DNA from: Nevskia soli DSM 19509
GTDB lineage: Bacteria; Pseudomonadota; Gammaproteobacteria; Nevskiales; Nevskiaceae
Length of the DNA: 64,000 nt
Reading direction: 5' to 3'
Assembly (NCBI RefSeq): GCF_000711955.1
Contig: NZ_JONR01000021.1
Span: 1-64,000, forward strand
In this document: piece by piece, positions 1 through 9,518 of the stretch
Numbering within the stretch: the first letter of the stretch is position 1
Layout: every line of letters starts with the position of its first letter
The notes under the pieces: model-generated
Databases searched by the model: none
Seen by the model: only the letters and a program-made list of their open reading frames with translations
What the model was told of the DNA's origin: nothing
Translations under genes and position numbers: made by a program

Positions 1-225
1 GCACCATGGAATCACCATGCCGCACTCTGTCCGACTTGCACTGCGCAAAAATGACCGCCGTCGCAGGCGCGATTCATTCTGTTACAGGCTCTAAGCATCG
101 CAAGCTCGAGAACTCATCGAGCCGGACGATCTCGACCCCGCCAGTACGCCGCACCTCCACTTTTCGCAAACCGGCACCGCCGCCGATGTGCTTACATACG
201 CGTCACAGTCCCAGCCGCATGCACC
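1..225. other. Gene-free left edge, nothing recognised
   Basis: This stretch lies directly upstream of the displaced ROK kinase start. A short open frame from position 6 has no recognisable domain and an unusual composition. The segment probably carries the original promoter of the kinase and the end of an upstream element, but I see no clear gene, repeat or promoter. Confidence 0.4.
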
Positions 226-285
226 ATGTCACAACCCCCTGAGCTGCGAATCGGTATCGATCTCGGCGGCACGATTATTGGGTGA
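226..285 (+). pseudogene. Displaced 5' stub of the ROK sugar kinase gene
   Basis: An ATG at 226 opens a 19-codon frame reading MSQPPELRIGIDLGGTIIG and then stops. The part up to LRIGIDLGGT is the phosphate-binding start of a ROK-family kinase and matches LRIGIDLGGT in the intact kinase whose start is at 41107. The frame leaves kinase homology exactly at GGCGGCAC, where the island begins. I read it as the original start of the host gene, cut off by insertion of the island. Host-type GC-rich codons (CTG CGA ATC GGT) contrast with the AT-rich codons at 41107. Confidence 0.85.
259..272 (+). other. attL candidate (core GGCGGCAC)
   Basis: GATCTCGGCGGCAC lies in the displaced ROK kinase start. It pairs with GATCTTGGCGGCAC at 41149-41162. 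The single difference (C at 264, T at 41154) fits a crossover to its right, within GGCGGCAC at 265-272. Sequence directly after it (GATTATTGGGTGA) is not kinase sequence and would be island DNA. Confidence 0.75.
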
Positions 286-400
286 TGTCCAAGGAAATCC
301 TAAGAAATCCCGTTTTATTTATTAATTGTTTGTTTTCAATAACTTTATTATTCAGTAATATCCCAGAAAATACCGAGTCATACCGCCCGTTTTGCGTAGC

Positions 401-447
401 TAGATGTGTAGCTGTAGTCGCTTTATGCTGACCTGACTACACATCTA
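401..447 (+). promoter_or_regulatory. Inverted repeat in the integrase leader
   Basis: TAGATGTGTAG (401-411) is repeated as its exact reverse complement CTACACATCTA (437-447), 16 bp before the integrase start. The surrounding 286-462 stretch is AT-rich and gene-free. This could be an operator or a recombinase/directionality-factor arm site controlling integrase expression. The pairing is seen directly; its role is inferred. Confidence 0.5.
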
Positions 448-462
448 TACGGAGTTTCACAT

Positions 463-1818
463 ATGGGCCGGATGACCGATGCTTCTATTCGCAAGCTGTT
501 GCTCGAGGGGCGCCCCCTTGCCATCGCTGACGGCGAAGGCCTGACGTTCACGATTTCCAACAATCTCACAGCTTCCTGGATTGTGCGGTACCGCTATGCC
601 GGTCGGCCGCGCGAAATCACCCTGGGTCGGTGGCCGCAGATCGGCCTGAAGGAGGCTCGGCTGGAGACGAGCAGGGTCCGGCTCGATATAGCAGCCGGAA
701 AGGACCCCGCATACGAGAAGAAAGTCAGGAAGGAGCGTAAGCGCGGCAACTTCACCATCGCCGAGCTCTTCGAGGAATATGTGGAGCACCGTGGCCCGGA
801 GCTTTCCCCTGTTACGGTCAAGAACACGCGGTCTCTGTTCGAAAAGGACGTTCTTCCTCGAATTGGGTCACGACTCGCCCGCGATTTGACTCCACAAGAA
901 GTGGTTGGGCTGATCCGGACAGTCAAGGAGAGGTCGCATTCCGTTGCCCGGCGCATATGGGAATCCCTGTCGACCGTAATGTCCTATGCCTGCGCCTCGT
1001 CTGTGATTGATGAGAATCCCTTTCGGAACTTGAAGCCTTCGGCAGTTCTGGGCAAGAAGCCCTCTGTGCGCAAGCGCCTGCAGCTGACGCCGATCGAGTT
1101 GATGTCCCTTTGCGCGGAGCTTAACGAGGTCGGGCTCGTCAATCGGGTAGCCATCTTGATCCTTTTGGCGACCTGCGTGCGCAAGTCAGAATTGCTGGAA
1201 GCTCGCTGGGAGGAATTCGACCTTCGGACGGGTATCTGGACGGTGCCTGCGGCGCGTCGAGGTAACAAGGCTCGTCGGGAATACACAATTCCCCTGGCGC
1301 CGATCGTGGTGGGCTGGGTGCGCGAGCTTGAACCGTTCAGGAACGAATCTGGCTACCTGCTGCCGCGACAAGCGAGGAACTGGCGTAGCAGCGCGAAGCA
1401 CATGAGTCGGACCACCCTGAACGTCGTGATCAAACGCCTAGGCGGACCGATGCGGGATTTTTGTCCGCACGATCTGCGAAGCACCGCGCGCTCCTATCTG
1501 CGGACACTGGGCTGCCGTGATGACGTGATCGAGCGGTCGCTCAACCACTCGCTGGGAGGTCTGACCGAGATATACCAGGCGGGTGACTTGATTGAGGAGC
1601 GGCGAGAGGCGCTCGGATTGTGGGCTGAGTTGCTCGGCGACGCGCACCTTGGCCGCATGCTCGAATCCCGTGCATTGCCGCCATTCATTCAAAAGCGGTG
1701 GAAAGAGGAGTTCAATGCCGGTGATTCACAGCCAGAAACTACGACCCCTACGGTCGACCTTTCCGATTTGTTCGGCCGGACCGCGCAGTCTGCATCGTTC
1801 GCTGCTTCAAATGGCTAG
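463..1818 (+). CDS. int: Tyrosine-recombinase integrase, P4/DUF4102 type
   Basis: A 451-residue phage/island integrase. The N-terminus (residues about 5-100) is a DUF4102-like arm-binding domain, with the family pattern YAGRPREITLGRWP. The core-binding domain covers about 100-190 and the catalytic domain about 210-400. Visible catalytic residues are Arg in CVRKSELLEARW, the box HDLRSTARS (H-x-x-R), His in LNHSLGG and the nucleophile Tyr in TEIYQAG. The start is ATG 463, with GGAG about 8 nt upstream. It points inward from the left border of the island and should catalyse its excision and integration. Unlike most P4-type enzymes, its site here is a protein gene rather than a tRNA gene. Confidence 0.92.
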   Translation: MGRMTDASIRKLLLEGRPLAIADGEGLTFTISNNLTASWIVRYRYAGRPREITLGRWPQIGLKEARLETSRVRLDIAAGKDPAYEKKVRKERKRGNFTIAELFEEYVEHRGPELSPVTVKNTRSLFEKDVLPRIGSRLARDLTPQEVVGLIRTVKERSHSVARRIWESLSTVMSYACASSVIDENPFRNLKPSAVLGKKPSVRKRLQLTPIELMSLCAELNEVGLVNRVAILILLATCVRKSELLEARWEEFDLRTGIWTVPAARRGNKARREYTIPLAPIVVGWVRELEPFRNESGYLLPRQARNWRSSAKHMSRTTLNVVIKRLGGPMRDFCPHDLRSTARSYLRTLGCRDDVIERSLNHSLGGLTEIYQAGDLIEERREALGLWAELLGDAHLGRMLESRALPPFIQKRWKEEFNAGDSQPETTTPTVDLSDLFGRTAQSASFAASNG

Positions 1819-2007
1819 TTAAGCCTGTCTCGTTTGGCCTGCTGCAGCGGGCTGGCCACGCAGAAACTGCGTAATCTTCAGACAGACCAGACAACCCCGA
1901 TTGAGCGGACGTCGGCTTTCGGGGTGCGGGCAGCAGGTCCGCAATGAAGGCCCAAAGCGGCCCCTCTGCCTGCAACGCAGCAAGGGAGCTCCTTCGAGGT
2001 GCACATA

Positions 2008-5000
2008 TCACATATTACGCCGGTAGCGCCCACCGACCTCGAATAGAGTCTGGGTGATCTGGCCGAGCGAGCAGACGCGCACCGCGTCCATCAGCACTTC
2101 GAAAATGTTGACGTTGTCGATCGCGGCCTGGCGCAGGCGCTGCTGCATCGCGGCGGTGTCCTTGGCGTTGCGGCTGTGGAAATCCTCCAGGCGCTTGAGT
2201 TGGGACTGCTTTTCGTCTTCGGTGGAGCGGGCCAGCTCGATCGTCTCCAGCTGGGCGTCGCCGTGTGGGTTGCGGAAAGTGTTGACGCCGATTAGGGGCA
2301 AGGTGCCATCGTGCTTCTTGTGCTCATAGTAAAGGCTCTCTTCCTGGATCTTGCCGCGCTGGTAGCCGGTCTCCATCGCGCCGAGCACGCCGCCACGGCT
2401 GGCGATGGCCTCGAACTCCTTCAGCACGGCTTCCTCAACGAGGTCGGTCAGCTCGTCGACGATGAAGCTGCCCTGCAGGGAGTTCTCATTCTTGGCGAGG
2501 CCGAACTCGCGGTTGATGATTAGCTGGATCGCCATGGCGCGCCGCACCGACTCCTCGGTCGGCGTTGTGATCGCCTCGTCATAGGCATTGGTGTGCAAGC
2601 TGTTGCAGTTGTCGTTGATGGCGATCAACGCCTGCAGCGTGGTGCGTATGTCGTTGAAGTTCATTTCCTGGGCGTGCAGCGATCGGCCCGAGGTCTGCAC
2701 GTGGTATTTTAGTTTCTGGCTGCGCTCGTTGGCGCCGTAGCGCTCGCGCATCGCCACTGCCCAGATACGGCGGGCGACGCGGCCGATCACCGTGTACTCC
2801 GGGTCCATGCCGTTGCTGAAGAAGAAGCTCAGGTTCGGCGCGAAATCGTCGATGTGCATGCCACGCGCGAGGTAGCTCTCGACGTAGGTGAAGCCGTTGG
2901 CCAGGGTGAACGCGAGCTGGCTGATCGGGTTCGCACCGGCCTCGGCGATGTGGTAGCCGGAAATCGACACCGAGTAGAAGTTCTGCACCTTGTTGGCGAC
3001 GAAGTATTCCTGGATATCGCCCATCATCTTTAGCGCGAACTCGGTGCTGAAGATGCAGGTGTTCTGGCCCTGGTCCTCCTTTAGGATGTCGGCCTGCACC
3101 GTGCCGCGCACGGTGGACAGGGTCTTTGCCTTAATCTGCGCGTGCTCAGCTTCGTCCGGCTGGCGGCCGTTGGCCTCGACGAACTTCCCGATCTGTTGTT
3201 CGACGGCGGTGTTGAGGAACATCGCCAGGATCATGGGTGCCGGGCCGTTGATGGTCATCGACACCGAGGTGGTCGGCGCGCACAGGTCGAAGCCAGAGTA
3301 CAGCACCTGCATGTCGTCCAGGGTGGCGATCGACACCCCGGAGTTGCCGACTTTGCCGTAGATATCCGGGCGCAGGTCCGGGTCCCAGCCGTAGAGCGTG
3401 ACCGAATCGAACGCGGTGGACAGGCGGTGCGCGGACATGCCCTCGGAGACGCGCTTGAAGCGGCGGTTGGTGCGGAAGGCGTCGCCTTCGCCAGCGAACA
3501 TGCGCGTCGGATCCTCGCCCTCGCGCTTGAACGGGAATACGCCGGCGGTATAGGGGAAGTAGCCCGGCAGGTTCTCCTTCATCAGGAAGCGCAGGGTCTC
3601 GCCTTCGTCGTCGAAGCAGGGCAGGGACACCTTGCGGATCTTGCTGCCGGAGAGCGACTCGGTGGTCAGCCTGGTGCGCAGCTCCTTGTCGCGCACCTTG
3701 GTCACCTGCTCGTCGCCGGCGTATTGCGCCTGCACCGTGGGCCACTGATCGAGCAGGCGTTTCGCCTCCTTGCTCAGCTCGCCGTCCTTGGTTTCGATCA
3801 TGCTGTCGAACCCGCTCAGCGGCTGGTTTTGCGCCTCGAACAAGGCCTTGGCGATGCGCAGGGACTGGCGCTCGCGCGCCACGCGCGCCTGCCGTGCCAG
3901 TTCCTTGTGGTAGCCGCGCACATTGCCGGCGATGTCGGCGAGGTAGCGCACGCGTTCGCCCGGGACGATGGCGCGGCCCAGGCTGGAGTGGCGCACGCTG
4001 ACCTTGGGCAGCCTGCCAGCGGGCAGCTTGAGGCCCTTGCCTTCCAGCCCTTCGCGCAGGGCCTGGTACAGGGCAGTGACGCCGTCGTCGTTGAAGTGCG
4101 AGGCCATGGTGCCGAACACCGGCATGGTGTTGGGCGGCTGCATGAACAGGCCGCGGTTGCGCTGGTACTGCTTGGAGACGTCGCGCAGCGCATCCTCGGC
4201 GCCCTTGCGGTCGAACTTGTTGATGGCGACGTAGTCGGCGAAGTCGAGCATGTCGATCTTCTCCAGCTGCGAGGCGGCGCCGAATTCGGGCGTCATCACG
4301 TACAGCGAGAGGTCGACGAAGGGCACGATGGCGGCGTCGCCCTGGCCGATGCCGGAGGTCTCGACCACGATCAGGTCGAAGCCCGAGAGCTTGCAGGCGG
4401 CAATCACGTCCGGCAGCGCGGCGGACAGCTCGCTGCCGGTGTCGCGGGTGGCGAGCGAGCGCATGAACACCTGCGGCGTCTCGATCGCATTCATGCGGAT
4501 GCGGTCTCCGAGCAGGGCGCCGCCGGTGCGCTTGCGCGAGGGGTCGATGGAGATGACAGCGACCTTGAGGCGGTCCTCCTGGTCCAGGCGCAGGCGCAGG
4601 ATCAGCTCGTCGGTGAGCGAGGACTTGCCGGCGCCGCCAGTGCCGGTGATGCCGAGCACAGGGGTCTTGATGTCGGCCGCCACGGCGACGAGGGCCTGGC
4701 GCACGTTGGCCGGGTAGGAGCCGTTCTCCACCGCGGTGATGACCTGCGCCAGCTTGCGGCGGTCGCCGGAGTGCAGCGCGTCGAGCGCTTCGCCCTCCGC
4801 CGGAGCCTGGGCGCAGAGGTCGTAATCGCTGCTGCGGATGACGTCGTCGATCATGCCCTGTAGGCCGAGCGTGGCGCCGTCCTCAGGCGAATACAGGCGG
4901 GTCACGCCGTAGCTCATCAGCTCGCGGATCTCGGCCGGCACGATGACTCCGCCGCCACCGCCGAAGATCTTGATGTTCTCGCCGCCGTTCTGACGCAGCA

Positions 5001-5274
5001 GGTCGACCATGTACTTGAAGAATTCGACGTGGCCGCCCTGGTAAGAGGTGATGCACACGCCCTGCACGTCCTCCTGCAGCGCGGCGTTGACGATCTCGCC
5101 GACCGAGCGGTTGTGGCCGAGATGGATCACCTCCGCGCCGGTGCCCTGCATGATGCGGCGCATGATGTTGATCGAGGCATCGTGGCCGTCGAACAGCGAG
5201 GTGGCGGTGACGAAGCGCACCTTGTGCGTGGCCTTGTAGGGAGCGGCGGTTTTGGCGACGGAGAGATCATTCAT
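2008..5274 (-). CDS. icmF: Fused isobutyryl-CoA mutase (B12 domain, G-protein chaperone, mutase)
   Basis: 1088 residues, the usual IcmF size. Order: cobalamin-binding domain (about 15-150, DGHDASINIMRR near residue 29), MeaB-like GTPase chaperone (P-loop GTGGAGKSS near 209), linker, then the TIM-barrel mutase (about 540-1088). It interconverts isobutyryl-CoA and n-butyryl-CoA with adenosylcobalamin. The two residues that separate isobutyryl- from methylmalonyl-CoA mutases are of the isobutyryl type: Phe593 in TRMFAGEG (Tyr in methylmalonyl enzymes) and Gln737 in QGQNTCIF (Arg in those). The catalytic His is in SISGYHIAEAG. Related fused enzymes act on isovaleryl-/pivalyl-CoA, so the exact substrate is open. 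ATG 5274 is chosen because upstream in-frame residues do not fit the family. It is divergent from the AraC-type gene. Confidence 0.93.
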   Translation of the reverse strand: MNDLSVAKTAAPYKATHKVRFVTATSLFDGHDASINIMRRIMQGTGAEVIHLGHNRSVGEIVNAALQEDVQGVCITSYQGGHVEFFKYMVDLLRQNGGENIKIFGGGGGVIVPAEIRELMSYGVTRLYSPEDGATLGLQGMIDDVIRSSDYDLCAQAPAEGEALDALHSGDRRKLAQVITAVENGSYPANVRQALVAVAADIKTPVLGITGTGGAGKSSLTDELILRLRLDQEDRLKVAVISIDPSRKRTGGALLGDRIRMNAIETPQVFMRSLATRDTGSELSAALPDVIAACKLSGFDLIVVETSGIGQGDAAIVPFVDLSLYVMTPEFGAASQLEKIDMLDFADYVAINKFDRKGAEDALRDVSKQYQRNRGLFMQPPNTMPVFGTMASHFNDDGVTALYQALREGLEGKGLKLPAGRLPKVSVRHSSLGRAIVPGERVRYLADIAGNVRGYHKELARQARVARERQSLRIAKALFEAQNQPLSGFDSMIETKDGELSKEAKRLLDQWPTVQAQYAGDEQVTKVRDKELRTRLTTESLSGSKIRKVSLPCFDDEGETLRFLMKENLPGYFPYTAGVFPFKREGEDPTRMFAGEGDAFRTNRRFKRVSEGMSAHRLSTAFDSVTLYGWDPDLRPDIYGKVGNSGVSIATLDDMQVLYSGFDLCAPTTSVSMTINGPAPMILAMFLNTAVEQQIGKFVEANGRQPDEAEHAQIKAKTLSTVRGTVQADILKEDQGQNTCIFSTEFALKMMGDIQEYFVANKVQNFYSVSISGYHIAEAGANPISQLAFTLANGFTYVESYLARGMHIDDFAPNLSFFFSNGMDPEYTVIGRVARRIWAVAMRERYGANERSQKLKYHVQTSGRSLHAQEMNFNDIRTTLQALIAINDNCNSLHTNAYDEAITTPTEESVRRAMAIQLIINREFGLAKNENSLQGSFIVDELTDLVEEAVLKEFEAIASRGGVLGAMETGYQRGKIQEESLYYEHKKHDGTLPLIGVNTFRNPHGDAQLETIELARSTEDEKQSQLKRLEDFHSRNAKDTAAMQQRLRQAAIDNVNIFEVLMDAVRVCSLGQITQTLFEVGGRYRRNM

Positions 5275-5415
5275 GGCGGGTGGGGACGGCCCGGTGGAGG
5301 TATAACGGCGAGAGTCTAGGCTTCTCGCGCAATCCCACATATGCCGAAAAATCCCGCGATTCGTGAGAGAATCTGCCACGGGTGGAATTCAAGCTCGGCG
5401 AGGTGAATCCTGCAC

Positions 5416-6426
5416 ATGGCGGAAACAGGAAAGGGCAGCGTTGCCATCGATTTTGTGCGGCAGGCGGCGCAGGCACTGGTGCGCCGCGGCCATGACCCCG
5501 TGCCTGTATTGCTACGCTGCAACATTGCGCCGACGCTCCTGCTTTCAGACAGCGCCCGAGTTACGCCGGAGAGCTTTGGCGCGCTGTGGCTGGCTATTTC
5601 TGCAGTGCTCGATGACGAGTTTTTCGCACTGGACGCACGGCGCATGAAGGTAGGCAGCTTTTCAACGTTGTGCCATCACTGCTTGAATGCTGACAACCTC
5701 GACGGCGTGCTGAAACGCATGAGCCGTCTCTTCAACATCCTGCTCGACGATACGGTGATGCGAGTGGAATCTCTCGGTGCGGAGGCCTTTTTGGTTTTGC
5801 GCTCGCGCCCTGGGCGGGAGCCCGAGCTGGAGGCTTTTGCACACGAAACGCTGTTGGTGATCTCCTATGGACTACTCTGTTGGCTGGTGGGCCGACGCGT
5901 GCCGATTCGCCGCGCCAGCTTCGCCTATACCCAGCCTGCCTGGTGGCCGGAATACCGCTCCATTTTCTGCGACGACTTACAGTTCGGCGGCACCGAGACC
6001 TGCATAGTGATCAGCGCCCGTCATCTGACGCAGCCGGTGATGCAGACGGCGGCTAGTGCTCGCGAGTTCCTGCGGGGTGCGCCGGCTAACTTCATCCTCA
6101 AGTACCGCGACGATCAGAGCCTGGCTTCGCGCCTCCGCCGCCGACTTCGCAGCCTTCCGCCGGAATCCTGGCCCAACCAGGCAACGCTGGCGCGCGAATT
6201 CCGGTTGGGTTCCTCGACCATGCATCGCAAATTAGCGGAGGAGGGTACTTCGCTGCGCGAGATCCGCGATGTCCTAAGGCGTGACTTGGCAGTTCGCCAT
6301 CTGGCTGAATCAGGATTGAGCGTATGCGATATCGCGGCCGCCCTCGGTTTTGCCGAGCCCAGCGCGTTCCGCCGCGCCTTCAAACAATGGACCGGGGTGC
6401 GGCCGGGTGATTATCGGCGAGACTAA
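5416..6426 (+). CDS. AraC-family transcriptional regulator
   Basis: 336 residues. The N-terminal about 200 resemble the arabinose-binding-like ligand domain of AraC regulators such as those of OruR/ArgR-like type. The C-terminus (about 240-335) is a double helix-turn-helix: first helix around ATLAREFRLGSSTMHRKL, second around SVCDIAAALGFAEPSAFRRA with the family-typical FRRAFKQWTGVRPGDYR ending. It is divergently transcribed from icmF with about 140 bp between starts, so it most likely controls icmF and itself. The effector could be a pathway intermediate (inference). Confidence 0.88.
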   Translation: MAETGKGSVAIDFVRQAAQALVRRGHDPVPVLLRCNIAPTLLLSDSARVTPESFGALWLAISAVLDDEFFALDARRMKVGSFSTLCHHCLNADNLDGVLKRMSRLFNILLDDTVMRVESLGAEAFLVLRSRPGREPELEAFAHETLLVISYGLLCWLVGRRVPIRRASFAYTQPAWWPEYRSIFCDDLQFGGTETCIVISARHLTQPVMQTAASAREFLRGAPANFILKYRDDQSLASRLRRRLRSLPPESWPNQATLAREFRLGSSTMHRKLAEEGTSLREIRDVLRRDLAVRHLAESGLSVCDIAAALGFAEPSAFRRAFKQWTGVRPGDYRRD

Positions 6427-6685
6427 GCACCCGCTCGCAGCTTTGCTGCGACAGATAGCTGGCTCCCGTTATGAGCCGTGACGATCAGAATAGCGCCATC
6501 GCCTGACAACCGATGTTCTGCATTACTCGACTCTGCAGCTTTGGCGGAAGTCCCGACTTCTGTATGCAATCCAGGCGGCAGCAGCGCTTGCAGTGGGCAG
6601 GCAAAATCCATTTTCCGCGATGGCGGAATATGAAATCCGACAGCGTGGAACTTAGACGGCCGAAGGTCTGATTCTTCTGCACTAA

Positions 6686-6724
6686 TAGGGAATCCCCTAA
6701 GTCGGCGAGTGTCTTTCCTAATTG
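6686..6724 (+). promoter_or_regulatory. Island operator 1 with spaced -10, upstream of thiolase operon
   Basis: Palindrome TAGGGAATCCCCTA at 6686-6699, then 18 bp, then CTAATTG at 6718-6724. The same arrangement occurs at 14867, 25487 and 37101. The palindrome takes the place of a -35 box, as for an activator overlapping the polymerase site. It lies in the gene-free stretch 6427-6825, about 100 bp before the thiolase start. No other feature was seen in that stretch. Confidence 0.7.
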
Positions 6725-6825
6725 TTGGCGGTCGCGGCCAGCGGACATAGTGTGACCTGCCCCCGTCCTTGGTGGCGCACGCTGTGGAGAGCTATCGTCA
6801 TGGCAGTACGAAGAGAATCGGGCCA

Positions 6826-7989
6826 ATGAGCGCCTGCATCGTAGGTTGGGCACATTCGCCCTTCGGGCGGCTCGAAAACGAAACACTAGAGTCACTCATC
6901 GTGCAGGTCACACGGCAAGCCCTTGAGCACGCAGACGTCGAGAGTTCAGATATCGACGCAATCTGGCTCGGCCATTTCAACGGTGGCTTCGTGCCCACTT
7001 CGTTTACCTCCTCGTTGGTGTTGCAAGCCGATGATGGTCTGCGTTGGAAGCCGGCTACGCGGGTGGAAAACGCCTGCGCCACAGGCGCAGCGGCGGTGTT
7101 TGCGGCGATAGACGCGATCGAGTCCGGACGTGCGCGCCTGGCGCTGGTGGTGGGCGCGGAGAAGATGACCGGCGCATCCACGGCGGAGACGACTGCGATT
7201 CTGGCGAACGCCAGCTACGTGCAGGAAGAAGCGTGCCGCGGCATGACCTTTCCCGGGTTATTCGCGGATATCGCAAGAGCCTATTTTGCCCGCTACGGTG
7301 ATCACTCCGCCGTGCTGGCGCGCATCGCGGCCAAGAACCACGCCAACGGCGTGCGTAACCCTTATGCGCAGATGCGCCGAGATCTGGGCTTCGACTTCTG
7401 CAATTCCGTCTCACCGCGGAACCCGATGATCGCCGCGCCGTTGCGCAAGACCGATTGCTCGCTGATTTCCGATGGTGCCGCAGCCCTGGTGTTGGCTGAT
7501 GAGCGCACCTCCTTGGCGATGCGCAGGGCGGTGCGCATCCTCAGCCACTCCCAAGTCAACGACTACCTGCCCACCTCGCGCCATGACATGGCCGCGCTGG
7601 AGGGCCCGAGGCGTGCCTGGCAGCAGGCGCTGTCTCGAGCCAACTGCGCAGTGTCCGACCTGTCGCTGATCGAGCTGCACGATTGCTTCACCATCGCCGA
7701 GCTGTTGCTCTACGAGGCTCTAGGACTGGCGCCGCCGGGTGAGGGTGCGCGCGCGCTCGACAGCGGCATGGTCTATCCGGACGGTGCCCTGCCGGTGAAC
7801 CCTTCCGGCGGGCTCAAGGCGAAGGGCCATCCGATCGGTGCTACCGGCGTGTCGATGCACGTGCTGGCGGCGATGCAGCTTTGCGGCGATGCGGGCGAGT
7901 TCCAGGTCCGCGAGCCGCGGCTGGCCGGCATTCTCAATATGGGGGGTACGGCGGTCGCCAACTACGCCAGCATCCTGGAGGCGGCCTGA
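6826..7989 (+). CDS. Thiolase (acetyl-CoA acyltransferase, SCP-x type)
   Basis: 387 residues. Catalytic Cys84 lies in ENACATGAAAV; the C-terminal motif GHPIGATGVSMH provides the catalytic His, and the HDCF box (ELHDCFTIAE) is typical of the SCP-2/sterol-carrier thiolase branch. The expected reaction is CoA-dependent cleavage of a 3-oxoacyl-CoA to acetyl-CoA and a shortened acyl-CoA. ATG 6826 is chosen because MSACIVGWAHSPFG is the usual family N-terminus. It is the first gene of the operon behind operator 1, and its stop overlaps the start of the ligase by one base. In the proposed pathway it would cleave the beta-keto-acyl-CoA made after ketone carboxylation. Confidence 0.9.
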   Translation: MSACIVGWAHSPFGRLENETLESLIVQVTRQALEHADVESSDIDAIWLGHFNGGFVPTSFTSSLVLQADDGLRWKPATRVENACATGAAAVFAAIDAIESGRARLALVVGAEKMTGASTAETTAILANASYVQEEACRGMTFPGLFADIARAYFARYGDHSAVLARIAAKNHANGVRNPYAQMRRDLGFDFCNSVSPRNPMIAAPLRKTDCSLISDGAAALVLADERTSLAMRRAVRILSHSQVNDYLPTSRHDMAALEGPRRAWQQALSRANCAVSDLSLIELHDCFTIAELLLYEALGLAPPGEGARALDSGMVYPDGALPVNPSGGLKAKGHPIGATGVSMHVLAAMQLCGDAGEFQVREPRLAGILNMGGTAVANYASILEAA

Positions 7990-9518
7990 TGAACTTGGCC
8001 CGCCTGCTGGTCCGTACTGCCGCTACCTTCCCCGAGCGTCCCGCCCTGATCCACGGCCAAGAGTTGCTCTGCGACTACCGTGGTCTCGCGCTGCGCGCCG
8101 CCCGCGTCGGTAGCTTCCTGCGCCATGACCTCAGCCTCGCCGCGGGCGAGCGCATCTGCCTGTGGATGTCCAATACGCCGGAATATCTAGAGATACTGTA
8201 TGGCGCTTGGTTCGCCGGCTTGGTGGTGGTGCCGATCAACCTCAAGCTGCATCCCAGAGAGGTCGAATATATCCTGCAGGATTCCGGCGCCGCCGCCCTA
8301 TTTGTATCGGCTGACCTCGTTGGGCAGTCCAAGAACTGGGCCGGGCAGCCGCGGCTGCGCGGGGTGTTCGTGCCGGGCACACTGGACTACGCTCGCCTGT
8401 ACCGCGCCGAACCGATGGCCGAGCCGTTGTTTCGTGCCCAAGACGACATCGCGTGGCTATTCTACACCTCCGGCACCACCGGGCGGCCCAAGGGTGTGAT
8501 GCAGACCCACGCCAACCTGCTGACCATGATCTCCTGCTATTTCATGGATCTGGACACGGTGTCACCGGATGACGGCACGGTTTATGCCGCTCCGATGTCG
8601 CATGCCGCGGGGATGCTCAACTTCCCGCACATCATCGGCGCAGCGCGTCACATCATCCCGCGCTCTGGTGGTTTCGACCCCCAGGAGTTGCTAGAACTGG
8701 CTGAATATCACGGTCGCCTGACGCTGTTCGCTGCGCCGACCATGGTCAAGCGCCTGGTCGACTATGTCGAGGCCACCGGTGCGGATCCTTCCGGTTTCCG
8801 CACTATCGTGTACGGTGGCGGCCCCATGTATGTCGAGGATATGCGCCGCGCCTTGCGCGTGATGGGCGAGCGCTTCGTGCAGATTTACGGTCAGGGCGAG
8901 ACGCCGATGACCATCACAGCCCTGAGCCGCCATCACTTGGGCGACAGTGAGCATCCACGCTATCTGGAGCGCATTGCCTCGGTCGGAGTGTCACAGACCC
9001 TGGTGGAGGTACGGGTGGCTGATGCCCAGGGCTGCGCGCTGCTGCAGGGTGAGACCGGAGAGGTGGTGGTACGCGGGCCGAGCGTGATGAAGGGCTACTG
9101 GAACAACCCCGAAGCCACGGCACAGGCTATCCGAGATGGCTGGCTGTTCACCGGCGATGTCGGCAGCTTCGACGAGGACGGCTTCCTCACCCTCAAGGAC
9201 CGCTCCAAGGATGTGATCATCAGTGGCGGATCCAACATCTACCCACGCGAGGTCGAGGAGGTGCTGCTGCAGCACCCGCAGGTGGAAGAGGTATCGGTGG
9301 TGGGCCAGCGCCATGACGAGTGGGGAGAGGAGGTGGTGGCCTTTGTCGTTACGAAGGATGGCCGGCCAATAGACGCCGGTGAGCTTGATGATCTGTGCCT
9401 GCAGACCATCGCCCGCTTCAAGCGCCCCAAGCAGTACCGCTTCGTCCCGGCTCTGCCCAAGAGTAGCTACGGCAAGGTGCTGAAAACCGCCTTGCGCGAA
9501 CAACTGGCGGCTGGATGA
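7989..9518 (+). CDS. Acyl-CoA synthetase (AMP-forming)
   Basis: 509 residues of the ANL superfamily. Motifs seen: FYTSGTTGRPKGVM (ATP loop), YGQGETPM, the hinge region GWLFTGDVGSFDEDGF, DRSKDVIISGGSNIYP and the catalytic lysine near SSYGKVLKT. It activates a carboxylic acid to its CoA thioester at the cost of ATP to AMP. Length and motifs fit the medium-chain/aromatic acid ligases (FadD3-, bile-acid- or cyclohexanecarboxylate-ligase-like); the acid is not evident. It is translationally coupled to the thiolase (TGATG) and to the following TPR gene (ATGA). Confidence 0.9.
   Translation: MNLARLLVRTAATFPERPALIHGQELLCDYRGLALRAARVGSFLRHDLSLAAGERICLWMSNTPEYLEILYGAWFAGLVVVPINLKLHPREVEYILQDSGAAALFVSADLVGQSKNWAGQPRLRGVFVPGTLDYARLYRAEPMAEPLFRAQDDIAWLFYTSGTTGRPKGVMQTHANLLTMISCYFMDLDTVSPDDGTVYAAPMSHAAGMLNFPHIIGAARHIIPRSGGFDPQELLELAEYHGRLTLFAAPTMVKRLVDYVEATGADPSGFRTIVYGGGPMYVEDMRRALRVMGERFVQIYGQGETPMTITALSRHHLGDSEHPRYLERIASVGVSQTLVEVRVADAQGCALLQGETGEVVVRGPSVMKGYWNNPEATAQAIRDGWLFTGDVGSFDEDGFLTLKDRSKDVIISGGSNIYPREVEEVLLQHPQVEEVSVVGQRHDEWGEEVVAFVVTKDGRPIDAGELDDLCLQTIARFKRPKQYRFVPALPKSSYGKVLKTALREQLAAG

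Noticed and set aside
6..242. Possible 78-residue protein at the left edge
   Set aside because: No domain, unusual composition, and it overlaps the genuine start of the displaced kinase in another frame.
3142..4863. Long open frame (573 codons) on the plus strand opposite icmF
   Set aside because: It mirrors the codon pattern of icmF in very GC-rich DNA, has no ribosome site or domain, and consists of Ala/Gly/Arg/Val-rich sequence.
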